A stretch of DNA of 64,000 bases. It comes from an uncultured Pseudomonadota bacterium. GTDB lineage: Bacteria; Pseudomonadota; Gammaproteobacteria; Steroidobacterales; Steroidobacteraceae. The translations under genes and the position numbers were made by a program. The stretch covers positions 36,611-100,610 of the forward strand of contig CAMLGF010000005.1 of NCBI GenBank assembly GCA_946479515.1, given 5' to 3'. Under the pieces are notes generated by a model. The model was not told the DNA's origin. It saw only the letters and a program-made list of their open reading frames with translations, and ran no database searches. This document shows positions 1 to 8,109 of this stretch, piece by piece (the first letter of the stretch is position 1; each line of letters starts with the position of its first letter).

Positions 1-430
1 CGCCGCGCCGCACCAGGTACTTCGCGGTCTCCTGACGTCCGGCCGCCACGGCGAACCAGAGCGGTGTGGCGCCGCCCTTGCCGGGCTCGTCGATGGGAAG
101 GCCGCGCTCGAGGAGCAGGCCGCAGATGCCCGTCATGCCCTTGGCGGCGGCCAGGTGCAGCACGCCATTGCCCTCGGCGTCGTGCGCGGTGACGTCGGCG
201 CCACTTTCGATGAGACCCTGCGCAGAACTGCTCTTCCCCTGCTTCGCGGCCAGCAGCAGTGGAGTGTCACCCGTGGAAGTCTTCGCATTGACGTCGCCGC
301 CCTGATCGAGCGCGCTCTTGACGGCACCGCGGTCGTTACGCGTCACGGCCTCTTCCACCGGCTGTTTGCCGCAGGCCACCAACAACAACAATGACAACGC
401 GGCTACGAACCGCCAGTGCGAATGGATCAC
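1..430 (-). CDS. Ankyrin-repeat lipoprotein, C-terminus cut by window edge
   Basis: Translation from a GTG at 430 gives a short N-terminus, a hydrophobic stretch and a lipobox LVAC (Cys about residue 20), so export and lipidation at the inner or outer membrane are predicted. Ankyrin-type repeats follow, with phrases such as DVNAKTSTGDTPLLLAA, GADVTAHDAEGN and GGATPLWFAVAAG. The GTG is chosen because GGAG lies 5 bases upstream and because it places the signal peptide at the very start. It lies 20 bases downstream of the HMG-CoA lyase gene on the same strand and is probably cotranscribed. Ankyrin repeats bind proteins; the partner is not evident. At least 143 residues are present and the frame is still open at base 1. 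Confidence 0.85.
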   Translation of the reverse strand, partial: MIHSHWRFVAALSLLLLVACGKQPVEEAVTRNDRGAVKSALDQGGDVNAKTSTGDTPLLLAAKQGKSSSAQGLIESGADVTAHDAEGNGVLHLAAAKGMTGICGLLLERGLPIDEPGKGGATPLWFAVAAGRQETAKYLVRRG

Positions 431-450
431 GCGGACTCCCTGGAAAATTG

Positions 451-1368
451 TCAGACTCTCGGCGAGGGGAACAGGCCGGCTTTCACGAGCATGCCGGGAA
501 CCGCGTGGTCGAGTGTGCCCTGCAGCCAGCGGCTGGTGTCGAGCAATGCAGGCAGGTCCACGCCGGTGTCATATCCCATCCGATGCAGCATGTAGACGAG
601 ATCTTCGGTCGGGATGTTGCCCGTGGCGGCCGGCGCGAACGGGCAGCCGCCGATGCCGCCACAGCTCGAATCCAGGGCTTTCGCGCCCGCGGCCGCGGCC
701 GCACAGGCGTTGGCGAGCCCGGTGTTGCGCGTGTTGTGGAAATGCGCGCGCAGGGGCGTGTCGGGCAGTGAGCGCCGCAGTTGCGACAACACGTCGGTAA
801 CCTGCGTGGGCACGGCGACACCGATGGTATCGGCGACCGCGATCTCGTCAGGTGCGCCCGCGGCCACGCGCAGCGCAAGCTCGCGCACGCGCTCGGCCGG
901 CACTTCGCCCTCGAAAGGACAACCGAATGCTGTCGACAGTGTGATGTGCGCGCGGACGCCGGCGGCCTTGGCCGCCGCGGCGATCTCCAGCCAGGCAGCG
1001 ACGCCCTGCTCGACGCTGCAGCCCTGATTGCGCTGGCTGAACGACTCGGTGGTGGCGATGGCCATGCCCACCTCGGTGCATCCGGCGGCCAGTGCGCGAT
1101 CGAGCCCCTTGCGATTGAGCACGAGACCGATGTACCGCGCAGCCGGACGGACGTCGGCCAGCGCACCGAGCACCGCCTCGGCATCGGCCATTTGCGGCAC
1201 CCGTTTGGGGTTGACGAAGCTGGCCACCTCGATCCTCACCAGGCCCGCCGCGGTCAGGCGGCGCACGAATTCGACCTTGGTGGCCGTGGGCAGCACGCGC
1301 GGCTCGCTCTGCAACCCGTCACGCGGACCCACTTCGACGATCTCGATGGATTTCATACCGTCTGCCAT
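451..1368 (-). CDS. mvaB: Hydroxymethylglutaryl-CoA lyase
   Basis: This is an HMGL-type TIM-barrel aldolase that cleaves 3-hydroxy-3-methylglutaryl-CoA to acetyl-CoA and acetoacetate, the last step of leucine breakdown. The family signatures are all present: EVGPRDGLQSE near the N-terminus, the metal-binding HFHNTRNTG, and the catalytic loop CGGIGGCPFAPAATGN. At 305 residues it is a normal bacterial length. The start could be Met1 or Met5 (MKSIEIVEVG); neither has a strong ribosome site. It is divergent from a family III CoA-transferase gene, suggesting acyl-CoA catabolism. A related citramalyl-CoA lyase role is possible, because the families look alike. Confidence 0.88.
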   Translation of the reverse strand: MADGMKSIEIVEVGPRDGLQSEPRVLPTATKVEFVRRLTAAGLVRIEVASFVNPKRVPQMADAEAVLGALADVRPAARYIGLVLNRKGLDRALAAGCTEVGMAIATTESFSQRNQGCSVEQGVAAWLEIAAAAKAAGVRAHITLSTAFGCPFEGEVPAERVRELALRVAAGAPDEIAVADTIGVAVPTQVTDVLSQLRRSLPDTPLRAHFHNTRNTGLANACAAAAAGAKALDSSCGGIGGCPFAPAATGNIPTEDLVYMLHRMGYDTGVDLPALLDTSRWLQGTLDHAVPGMLVKAGLFPSPRV

Positions 1369-1433
1369 GCGCGAATTCTAAGCGTGTTGCACCCGCTTGA
1401 CCCCCTTCGGACACGTGGTACAAACCGGCCGCC

Positions 1434-2642
1434 ATGACTTCCAACCCCACCTCCGCTGGTGCGCTCGCCGATCTGCGCGTACTCGAGCTCGGCACGCTGA
1501 TCGCCGGACCCTTCTGCGGGCAGCTGCTGGGCGACATGGGCGCCGAGGTCATCAAGATCGAAGCACCGGGTCAGGGCGACCCCATGCGCCACTGGGGGCC
1601 GCAGAAGCGCGGCACGCCCTCGGTATGGTGGCCGGTGATCGGACGCAACAAAAAGGCCATCACCCTGAACCTGCGAGAGGTTAAAGGCCAACAGCTTTTC
1701 AAAGACTTATGTCTTAAATCTGATGTAGTAATCGAAAACTTCCGGCCCGGTACGCTGGAAAAATGGAACTGCGGCTGGGAAGTCCTTTCCGCGCTCAATC
1801 CCCGGCTCATCCTGGTGCGGGTATCCGGTTACGGCCAGTCGGGGCCGTATGCGCAGCGAGCCGGATACGGCGGCATCGGCGAGGCCATGGGTGGCCTTCG
1901 CTATATCGTCGGCGAACCGGACCGACCACCGTCGCGCGTGGGCATCAGCATCGGCGACTCTTTGGCCGCCGTGCACGCGTGCATGGGCACGCTCGCCGCC
2001 CTGCATTACCGGGAAAGAACCGGACGCGGCCAAGTGGTCGACGCGGCCATCTATGAATCCGTGCTCAACATGATGGAGTGCCTGGTCACCGAGTACGACC
2101 AGTTGGGCCACGTACGCGAGCGCAGCGGGCCGATCCTGCCGCGCATCGCGCCCAGCAACGTGTATCCGACGCGCGATGGCATCGTGATGATCGGCGCCAA
2201 CCAGGACACGGTGTTCGCGCGGCTCGCTGCGGCCATGCAATCTCCGGAGCTTGCCCAGGATGCGCGCTATCGCGACCACGCTGCGCGTGGCGAGCACCAG
2301 CAGGAACTCGACGCGCTGATTGGGCAATGGACCGCGCGCTTCGACACCCGCGACCTGCTCGCGCGCCTGGAGGAATTCGGCATCCCTTCGGGGCTCATCT
2401 ATCGCGCGCCGGACATGCTGGACGATCCGCATTTCGCGGCGCGGCAGGCCATCGTGAGCACCGAGCATCCGGTGTTCGGCAGGCTGCGCATGCAGAACGT
2501 GGCGCCGCGCCTGTCAGCCAGCCCGGGATCCGTGCGCACGCCCGCGCCGGAACTGGGGCAGCACAATGACGAGGTCTATGGCCAGCTGCTCGGGCTGGAC
2601 GTCGCGATCCGGGACAGCCTGCGGCAAGGCGGCGTGATCTGA
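1434..2642 (+). CDS. Family III (CaiB/BaiF) CoA-transferase
   Basis: The protein moves CoA between carboxylic acids in the cytoplasm by the family III mechanism. It begins with the typical LADLRVLELGTLIAGPF and GDMGAEVIKIEAPG, and carries the likely catalytic Asp in GISIGDSLAAVHA. The length of 402 residues is standard. The substrate cannot be read from sequence. The divergent HMG-CoA lyase neighbour favours a branched or dicarboxylic acid (succinate-HMG, itaconate or citramalate type CoA transfer), but this is inference. It ends just before a clear terminator hairpin facing the convergent TPR gene. Confidence 0.9.
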   Translation: MTSNPTSAGALADLRVLELGTLIAGPFCGQLLGDMGAEVIKIEAPGQGDPMRHWGPQKRGTPSVWWPVIGRNKKAITLNLREVKGQQLFKDLCLKSDVVIENFRPGTLEKWNCGWEVLSALNPRLILVRVSGYGQSGPYAQRAGYGGIGEAMGGLRYIVGEPDRPPSRVGISIGDSLAAVHACMGTLAALHYRERTGRGQVVDAAIYESVLNMMECLVTEYDQLGHVRERSGPILPRIAPSNVYPTRDGIVMIGANQDTVFARLAAAMQSPELAQDARYRDHAARGEHQQELDALIGQWTARFDTRDLLARLEEFGIPSGLIYRAPDMLDDPHFAARQAIVSTEHPVFGRLRMQNVAPRLSASPGSVRTPAPELGQHNDEVYGQLLGLDVAIRDSLRQGGVI

Positions 2643-2672
2643 ACCGCGTACCGCGTCGATCTCACTAAAGAA

Positions 2673-2696
2673 AAGGCCGGGCAAATGCCCGGCCTT
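2673..2696. terminator. Intrinsic terminator hairpin between convergent genes
   Basis: A perfect 10-bp stem, AAGGCCGGGC with GCCCGGCCTT, encloses an AAAT loop. It sits between the stop of the CoA-transferase and the stop of the convergent TPR gene. The downstream plus-strand tract CTTCTGCTTGCTT is only moderately T-rich; A-rich sequence on the other side lets it serve the minus strand too. Confidence 0.75.
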
Positions 2697-2717
2697 CTGC
2701 TTGCTTGCGGACCGCGC

Positions 2718-3950
2718 TCAGGTGTTCAGCAGCCAGAGCTTGGCGATGCGCGCCAGGGTCGGGTCTGCCTTGACCGTGCGGAATGCCTTCTCGGCTTCGG
2801 TCTTGTTGTTCGCCTTGAGATTGGCGATACCCAGGAGCAGGCCCGCCTGATCGGGTTGGGACAGCTTGCCCTTGGCAATACCGGCCTTGAGGGCCTCGAC
2901 AGCCTTGGCATTCTCGCCATAGCCGAGATAGGCGGCACCCACATGGATGAGCGCGTCACCCGTGGGCGCGGCCTTGGCGGCCGCTTCCTTCGCGGCAAGG
3001 CTGGCCTTGTCGGTGGCGGCCGATGCCTTCGCCTTGTTGAGCAGGCGGGTGTTCAGATCGATGGAGCGCTGATCGGTGAACAGCTTCTTGGCGAAGGCCT
3101 GCTCGAGGATGGCCTGCGCCTCGCCGGGAAGCTTCATGTCGAGCGCGATCTGCGCCATCTCGGTGTATTCCGAGGGCTTCTTCATGACGCCCACGTTCAC
3201 GGCCAGGCGCATCACGTTGATCTTCTGCTCGTCCGCGAGGTCGCTCTGGGTGAGCGAGGACAGCAGGTTCTGCCAGTACTCGGGCTTCGGGTAATAAACC
3301 ACCAGCTTCTCGAACAACCGCGTGACGCAATTGTTGTCGTTCACCTTCTGGCAGGACGCGAGCACCAGCAGCATGGTGTCTTCCTTCGGACGCTGACCCT
3401 GCTTTTCGAAGGCGCCGATCACTTCGTTCATGACGCGCACGGCATCGGCATTCTTGCCGCTCTGGTAGTACGCCTGGCCCAACGTGACCATGAGTTCCGG
3501 GTCCTGCCGCAGCTTCAGGCCGCGATTCGCGTACTCGATGGCCTTGGGGTAATTGCGCATCTGGTAGTAGAGCGCGGTGAGATTCTTGTAGCGGCCCGGC
3601 TTGCTGCTCTCCGCCATGCACGGCGAGTTGAGGCCGGCTTCGAGTTCGCGCGCGGCATCCGCCAGCTGGCCCAGCTGGCTGTAGGCATAGCCCTTGAATT
3701 CGGTCATGTAGAACTGATCGAAGGCGGACTTGATATAGCCGGTGGTTCCTTCCGCCTCACGCACGCGGTTGAGAACCTCCTGCCACTTCTTGGCCTTGAT
3801 GGCCTTGTTAGCCGCGTCCATGGGCTTGGCAATCTGTTTGCTGATCTTGCCGCCGCCCGTGCAGGCGCTCTGCGCGAAGGCGGCATTCGCCCCCGCCGTC
3901 ATCAGAAGTACCGCCGCTGCTGCGACGCCGAAACGCGATCGAATTGTCAC
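2718..3950 (-). CDS. Exported TPR-type protein, paralogue A
   Basis: The protein starts with a Sec signal peptide ending near ANAAFAQ and continues as about 380 residues of helical repeats resembling tetratricopeptide repeats (for example NADAVRVMNEVIGAFEKQG). It is clearly paralogous to the gene just upstream (4088-5344): both share SKxIxKPM after the signal peptide, PKPEYWQN in the middle, a GAAYLxYG segment and a C-terminus ending in AKLW-LNT. Start is GTG at 3950, with AGGAG about 9 bases upstream. Downstream position from tonB-exbB-exbD-exbD suggests a periplasmic scaffold connected with TonB-dependent uptake; this is inference. Confidence 0.85.
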   Translation of the reverse strand: MTIRSRFGVAAAAVLLMTAGANAAFAQSACTGGGKISKQIAKPMDAANKAIKAKKWQEVLNRVREAEGTTGYIKSAFDQFYMTEFKGYAYSQLGQLADAARELEAGLNSPCMAESSKPGRYKNLTALYYQMRNYPKAIEYANRGLKLRQDPELMVTLGQAYYQSGKNADAVRVMNEVIGAFEKQGQRPKEDTMLLVLASCQKVNDNNCVTRLFEKLVVYYPKPEYWQNLLSSLTQSDLADEQKINVMRLAVNVGVMKKPSEYTEMAQIALDMKLPGEAQAILEQAFAKKLFTDQRSIDLNTRLLNKAKASAATDKASLAAKEAAAKAAPTGDALIHVGAAYLGYGENAKAVEALKAGIAKGKLSQPDQAGLLLGIANLKANNKTEAEKAFRTVKADPTLARIAKLWLLNT

Positions 3951-4087
3951 TGGCTAACGCTCCTTTCAGATGGGCCTATGGTTTCAGCGGCCCCTGGGGT
4001 TTGCAAGACGAACGAGACAGAAGCATCGCGGATTCCGCTGTCGGCACACACTGATAATCCGCCCCATCATGATGCCTCCGCTTCGTC

Positions 4088-5344
4088 TCAGGTGTTCAAC
4101 GACCAGAGCTTGGCCACCCGGGTCAGCGTGGGGTCCTTGTTGACCGTCTGGAATGCTTTGGCCGCCTCGGGCTTGTTGCCGGCCTTCAGGTAGGCAATGC
4201 CCAGCAGGATGCCGGCTTCGTCCGTATTGCGGACGCCGCCCTTGCCGATGCCCCGGGTCAGCGCCTCGATGGCCTTGTTGGCATCGCCATAGCTCAGATA
4301 GGCGGCGCCGACTTTCACGTCGAGGTTGCCCTTCGGATTCGCCTTGGCCGCCGCTTCCTGCTGTGCCAGCGACTTCTTGTCGGTCTCGGCGGCAGCCTGG
4401 GCACGATCCAGCATCTTCTCGATGTCTGCCTTGCGGGTTTCCTTGAACACGTTCTTGGATTTGCCCGTTTCGATCGCCGAGATGGCCTCACCCGGAAGTC
4501 CGGCATTCAGCGCGATCTCGGCCATCTCCGCGAACTGGTCGGAGGTGGTCATGGCGCCCACCTGCAAAGCGAGACGCATGATGTTGAGCATCTGATTGTC
4601 GGTGGTCTCGGGCCGCATCATCGACACGACCACGTTCTGCCAGTACTCGGGCTTTGGGTAGTACTTGACCAGCTTCTCACCCTGCTCCGTAACGCAGGCC
4701 GCATCGCCGAGCTGCGAACAGGCGCCGTGGATGATGCGCAGGTTCTGCTCCCCGGGCGGCTGGCCCTGCGCTTCGAGCTTGGCCACCACGTCCTTCATCA
4801 CCTTGACGGCGTTTTCATAGTCCTTGGACAGGTAGTACGCCTGCCCGACATAGAGGGAGAAATCGGGCGGAGCCCCGGCCTGGATGGCGCGGGTGCCGTA
4901 TTCGATGACCTTGGGATAGTTGTCGATCTGGTAATAAACCTGCGTCAGCAGTTGCAGATTGCTGAGACGATCCTCGTCGGAAAGGCAGGGCGAATCGACG
5001 ATCTGCTCGAGCTCGGCGCCAGCTTCCGCGTACTTTTTCTGGCCCGCATTGGCGCTGCCGAGCAGTTTATGTATCCAGAACTGGTCGTAGAGCGATTTTT
5101 CCTTTTCGTCGGCCTGCGCGATGGCGACCTGCGCCATGACCTCCGTCCAGTTCTGCGCCTTCACGGCATCGAAGGCAGCACTCATGGGCTTCTTGATGGG
5201 CTTGGAGATCACCGCGTTCTTGCCGCTGCACTCCGGTGCCTGCGCGGCCGCGAGATTGCTCATGCCCAGGCCAAGCACCGCCAGGGTGGCTAGGGCTGCA
5301 CGGGTTGCTGCCGGGGCAGACTTGGATCCCCATCGTTTTGACAC
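4088..5344 (-). CDS. Exported TPR-type protein, paralogue B
   Basis: This 418-residue protein has a signal peptide (cleavage likely after NLAAAQA) and the same TPR-like repeat body and C-terminus as its neighbour at 2718-3950, so the pair arose by tandem duplication. The GTG start at 5344 has AGGAG 8 bases upstream, within the same AAGGAGCG leader string found before paralogue A. It follows the second exbD by 134 bases and is likely a member of the TonB operon or its own unit. No enzymatic motif is seen. A role in organising the TonB-ExbB-ExbD complex or the periplasm is possible. Confidence 0.85.
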   Translation of the reverse strand: MSKRWGSKSAPAATRAALATLAVLGLGMSNLAAAQAPECSGKNAVISKPIKKPMSAAFDAVKAQNWTEVMAQVAIAQADEKEKSLYDQFWIHKLLGSANAGQKKYAEAGAELEQIVDSPCLSDEDRLSNLQLLTQVYYQIDNYPKVIEYGTRAIQAGAPPDFSLYVGQAYYLSKDYENAVKVMKDVVAKLEAQGQPPGEQNLRIIHGACSQLGDAACVTEQGEKLVKYYPKPEYWQNVVVSMMRPETTDNQMLNIMRLALQVGAMTTSDQFAEMAEIALNAGLPGEAISAIETGKSKNVFKETRKADIEKMLDRAQAAAETDKKSLAQQEAAAKANPKGNLDVKVGAAYLSYGDANKAIEALTRGIGKGGVRNTDEAGILLGIAYLKAGNKPEAAKAFQTVNKDPTLTRVAKLWSLNT

Positions 5345-5364
5345 TTCCGACGCTCCTTACAAAG

Positions 5365-5393
5365 GAGCCGCGGGACCAGAAGGGCCGCGGCTC
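5365..5393 (-). repeat. Intercistronic hairpin between exbD2 and TPR paralogue B
   Basis: GAGCCGCG (5365-5372) pairs with CGCGGCTC (5386-5393) across a 13-base loop. On the minus strand a short CCTTTG tract follows, too poor in T for a good terminator. It may stabilise or partly terminate the operon transcript. Confidence 0.4.
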
Positions 5394-5478
5394 GTTTAGT
5401 ACATGCCACCGTCGAGACACCCATCAACTTGGATGCGCCGTCCGGCGGAAAGTTTCTGATTTATTTCAGCGGCTTACG

Positions 5479-5916
5479 TTAGTCCTTGAACTCTGCCGTG
5501 TTCACGAAGCCCATTTTCTGCATGCGATTGCGCTGCGCCGCGGCCATCACGAGAGCCGTGGTCTCATATCGCGAACGCCGATCTGGGCGAAGGTGAATCT
5601 CCGGTTGCGGGCGGCCTGCGGCCTCGGCCGACTGCCGCGCGGAGCGGAAGAACGACTCGAGCTGCGGAATACCCGACACCACCGTGCCATTCCAGACGAT
5701 CGTGCCATCGAAATCGATGTCGATCTGAATGACTTCCGGACGCACGGGCGGCGGCGGATTGTTCGTCTGCGGCATGTCCAGCTTGGTGGCGTGGGTCATG
5801 ACGGGGATCGACATGATCAATACGATGATGAGCACGAGCATCACGTCGATGAGTGGAGTCGTGTTGATCTCCATCATCGGTGCGCCAGCGTCACTACTGC
5901 CAACACTCATTGCCAT
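5479..5916 (-). CDS. exbD2: ExbD-type biopolymer transport protein, second copy
   Basis: A 145-residue inner-membrane protein with one N-terminal transmembrane helix carrying the proton-pathway Asp (Asp24 in EINTTPLIDVMLVLIIV), followed by a periplasmic domain. ExbD works with ExbB and TonB to turn proton motive force into energy for outer-membrane receptors. It lies 18 bases after a first exbD copy and is shorter in its N-terminal tail. Xanthomonas is known for the same tonB-exbB-exbD1-exbD2 order, where the second ExbD has a separate role. The C-terminal half diverges from copy 1, consistent with specialisation. Confidence 0.92.
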   Translation of the reverse strand: MAMSVGSSDAGAPMMEINTTPLIDVMLVLIIVLIMSIPVMTHATKLDMPQTNNPPPPVRPEVIQIDIDFDGTIVWNGTVVSGIPQLESFFRSARQSAEAAGRPQPEIHLRPDRRSRYETTALVMAAAQRNRMQKMGFVNTAEFKD

Positions 5917-5934
5917 TTCGATGTTCCTCGAGTC

Positions 5935-6375
5935 TCAGCGCGTGACGCGAATGCTGGCCCTGTCGGGCTCGGTGATGAACGCGACCTTGACGATGCCGGC
6001 GCGCTGCAGGCTGTTGAGCACCCGACCCACGGCCTCATAGCGCGCGGCGACGTCGCCGCGGATATGAAACTCGGGCTGCGGGTTCTTGCGCGCCTCGGCG
6101 ACGATGCGCTGGAAGAACACCTGTCGGTCGGTGATGCGCCCCGCGTTCCAGAAGACCTGGCCGTTCGCATCCACCGATAGCGTGATGTTCTCCGGCTTGG
6201 TCTGCGTGGGCTGGTTCACCGCCTTCGGGATGCTCACCCTCGCCATGTCCTGCACCACGGGCACCGTGATCAAGAAGATGATCAGCAGCACCAGCATGAT
6301 GTCCACGAGCGGCGTGGTATTGATTTCCGAAATGGCGTCTCTTTCCTCTTCGCCACTGCCGACACTCATCGCCAT
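5935..6375 (-). CDS. exbD: ExbD-type biopolymer transport protein, first copy
   Basis: This 146-residue ExbD has a charged cytoplasmic tail (GSGEEERD), then a single helix with the conserved Asp25 in EINTTPLVDIMLVLLII, then a periplasmic domain containing the ExbD-like phrase NITLSVDANGQVFWN. It forms the stator with ExbB and contacts TonB. It is transcribed after exbB (50-base gap) and before the second exbD. All key features are intact, so it is likely functional. Confidence 0.94.
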   Translation of the reverse strand: MAMSVGSGEEERDAISEINTTPLVDIMLVLLIIFLITVPVVQDMARVSIPKAVNQPTQTKPENITLSVDANGQVFWNAGRITDRQVFFQRIVAEARKNPQPEFHIRGDVAARYEAVGRVLNSLQRAGIVKVAFITEPDRASIRVTR

Positions 6376-6425
6376 GGGTCTGTTACCTCTGAAGCCTGTA
6401 ACGCAAAGCCGGGGTCAGCCGGTCT

Positions 6426-7145
6426 TTACTTTTTCGCGCCGGCAACCGGGGTGCTCTGCACGCGGGCGCCGCCCACGAGATAGGCGTGCAGGTCGGAGGC
6501 AAAGTTGCGCAGGTTCTCGCTGATGGTCTTGTTACGGCGCAGCAGCCAGTTGTAGCCCATGACGGCTGGCACGGCGACCGCCAGACCCAGCGCCGTCATG
6601 ATGAGCGCTTCACCCACGGGACCCGCCACCTTGTCGATGGAGGCCTGGCCGCTGACGCCGATGGACACGAGGGCGTTCAGAATGCCCCAGACGGTTCCGA
6701 ACAGACCGACGAACGGAGCGGTGGAACCCACCGTCGCAAGGAACGCGAGACCGTTGCTCATCTTGCTGTTCACGGAGTCGACCGAACGCTGCAGCGACAT
6801 GGTCACCCACTCGTGCAGATCGATGCGATCCGTCAGGCGACCTTCGTGGTGAGCCGAGGCACGCAGCCCGTCTTCGGCAACGGCGCGGAAATCATTGTCC
6901 TTCGGGAGGCGATCCACGGCCTCCTTAAGGGAGCCCGAGCTCCAGAACTGCTTCTCGACGACCTTGGCACCGCTCTTGAGACGACGCTGGTCCCAGAGCT
7001 TGGTGAAAATGATGTACCAGGACACCGCAGACATGATCAGCAGGATGATCAGGGTGCCACGGGCTACGGCGTCACCCTGTTGCCAGAGTGCTTCAATGCC
7101 GTATGGGTTCTCGACTACAACAGCGTCAGCAGCAGCGTTTTGCAT
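6426..7145 (-). CDS. exbB: ExbB/MotA-TolQ family proton channel protein
   Basis: The start is taken at ATG 7145 (MQNAAADAVVVENPYG) because GAGGAAATC precedes it directly; upstream extension in frame gives implausible sequence. The 239-residue product has the ExbB pattern: helix 1 (ARGTLIILLIMSAVSWYIIF), a long cytoplasmic segment, and two C-terminal helices with GLFGTVWGILNAL and MTALGLAVAVPAVMGYN. It forms the proton channel of the TonB motor in the inner membrane. It lies between tonB and two exbD genes. Confidence 0.94.
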   Translation of the reverse strand: MQNAAADAVVVENPYGIEALWQQGDAVARGTLIILLIMSAVSWYIIFTKLWDQRRLKSGAKVVEKQFWSSGSLKEAVDRLPKDNDFRAVAEDGLRASAHHEGRLTDRIDLHEWVTMSLQRSVDSVNSKMSNGLAFLATVGSTAPFVGLFGTVWGILNALVSIGVSGQASIDKVAGPVGEALIMTALGLAVAVPAVMGYNWLLRRNKTISENLRNFASDLHAYLVGGARVQSTPVAGAKK

Positions 7146-7171
7146 GATTTCCTCGATTACAAAAATGCGAA

Positions 7172-7190
7172 GCGGCGCCGGAGGCGCCGC
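7172..7190 (-). repeat. Hairpin between tonB and exbB
   Basis: GCGGCGCC (7172-7179), loop GGA, GGCGCCGC (7183-7190) forms a strong 8-bp hairpin in the tonB-exbB gap. On the minus strand TTTTT follows 6 bases later (7161-7165), so it could act as a leaky terminator or an mRNA stabiliser that lowers exbB relative to tonB. Confidence 0.45.
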
Positions 7191-7204
7191 ATCACCGTGA
7201 ATGG

Positions 7205-7834
7205 TTACTCGTTCTTGATGACGAACTTGACCTTGAACTTGATGCAGGACTCGGGAAGTGCCGAGCCATTCTGCGTCGCCGCCGTGTAACGGCTGTTCTT
7301 CGCGACCTGCACCGCAGCCTGATCGAGTTCCGGATAGCCCGACGTCTCGGCAACCACCGGATCGCGCAGCAGCCGACCATTGGCACCGACGCAAGCCTGC
7401 ACGACGGGCGAGCCCTGCTCCTCACGACGCTTCGCACCCGGGGGATAGAAGCGATCGGGATCGGGAGCGCTCCTCATCTTGGCGGAGGTGCCCGCAACGC
7501 GCGGCGGCGGCGGCGGTGCCGGCGGCGGCGGCTTGTCAGTCACGTCCTGAATGGCGGTGGACGTGGTTTCCATCGGCAGGTCGATGGCGACTTCCGGAGG
7601 CGGCACTTCCACCGGCGGACGCTCCATCTCTGGCGGCGGCGGCGGCGGCGGCTCCTCTTCCTGCTTCACCTCTTCGACGATGTCGGCCTCGATGGGCGGA
7701 GCCAACACTTCGACCACCTTTCGAGCCAGGCCGGAAGCCAGCGCCCAGGCGGCAAGGACGTGCAGACCGATGATCAACACCACGACGATGCCGCGGCGAG
7801 TAAAGAACGTTGAGTCTTGAGCGTAAGCGGGCAT
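7205..7834 (-). CDS. tonB: TonB energy-transducing protein
   Basis: The 209-residue protein has one N-terminal transmembrane anchor (about residues 15-37, GIVVVLIIGLHVLAAWALAS), a long Pro/Glu-rich periplasm-spanning segment (about 45-115, with PPPPPPP runs), and a C-terminal domain of the TonB type with SPVVQACVGANGRLLRDP and GYPELDQAAVQVAKNSRY. It links the ExbB-ExbD motor to outer-membrane receptors such as the one at 49190-52039. It is first in its operon. A 7-bp inverted repeat lies 60-81 bases upstream of its start. Confidence 0.93.
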   Translation of the reverse strand: MPAYAQDSTFFTRRGIVVVLIIGLHVLAAWALASGLARKVVEVLAPPIEADIVEEVKQEEEPPPPPPPEMERPPVEVPPPEVAIDLPMETTSTAIQDVTDKPPPPAPPPPPRVAGTSAKMRSAPDPDRFYPPGAKRREEQGSPVVQACVGANGRLLRDPVVAETSGYPELDQAAVQVAKNSRYTAATQNGSALPESCIKFKVKFVIKNE

Positions 7835-7893
7835 GTTTTCCCGAGGTCGCGAGTGAAACTATTGAAAAACTTCGGCGCGTATCAAACGGGTGG

Positions 7894-7915
7894 CGGAAAG
7901 TAACCAAGCTTTCCG
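7894..7915. promoter_or_regulatory. Inverted repeat in the tonB upstream region
   Basis: CGGAAAG and CTTTCCG form 7-bp arms around an 8-bp spacer in the tonB upstream region. It may be an operator or an mRNA hairpin; no known consensus is recognised. The rest of the 275-base gap (7835-8109) shows no gene. Confidence 0.35.
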
Positions 7916-8109
7916 ACCAGTGCAACCGTTCGTTCGTTCCGTCCCCCGACCTGCCCCCTGTTCCAGGGCATGGCCATGTAAATGTTCATAGGAATTTGAT
8001 TTTGTAGCTTCGGCGCCGGTCCGAAGCCACCGCACTGTAACCGCAGCGGATGTGCCTGACAACAATTCTGTTGGGCAAATTTCTCGTATCGGGCGATGCA
8101 TGTTTCACG

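Noticed and set aside
7146..7394. Longer exbB beginning near 7394
   Set aside because: The extra 83 residues overlap tonB, do not resemble ExbB, and the ATG at 7145 has a good ribosome site.
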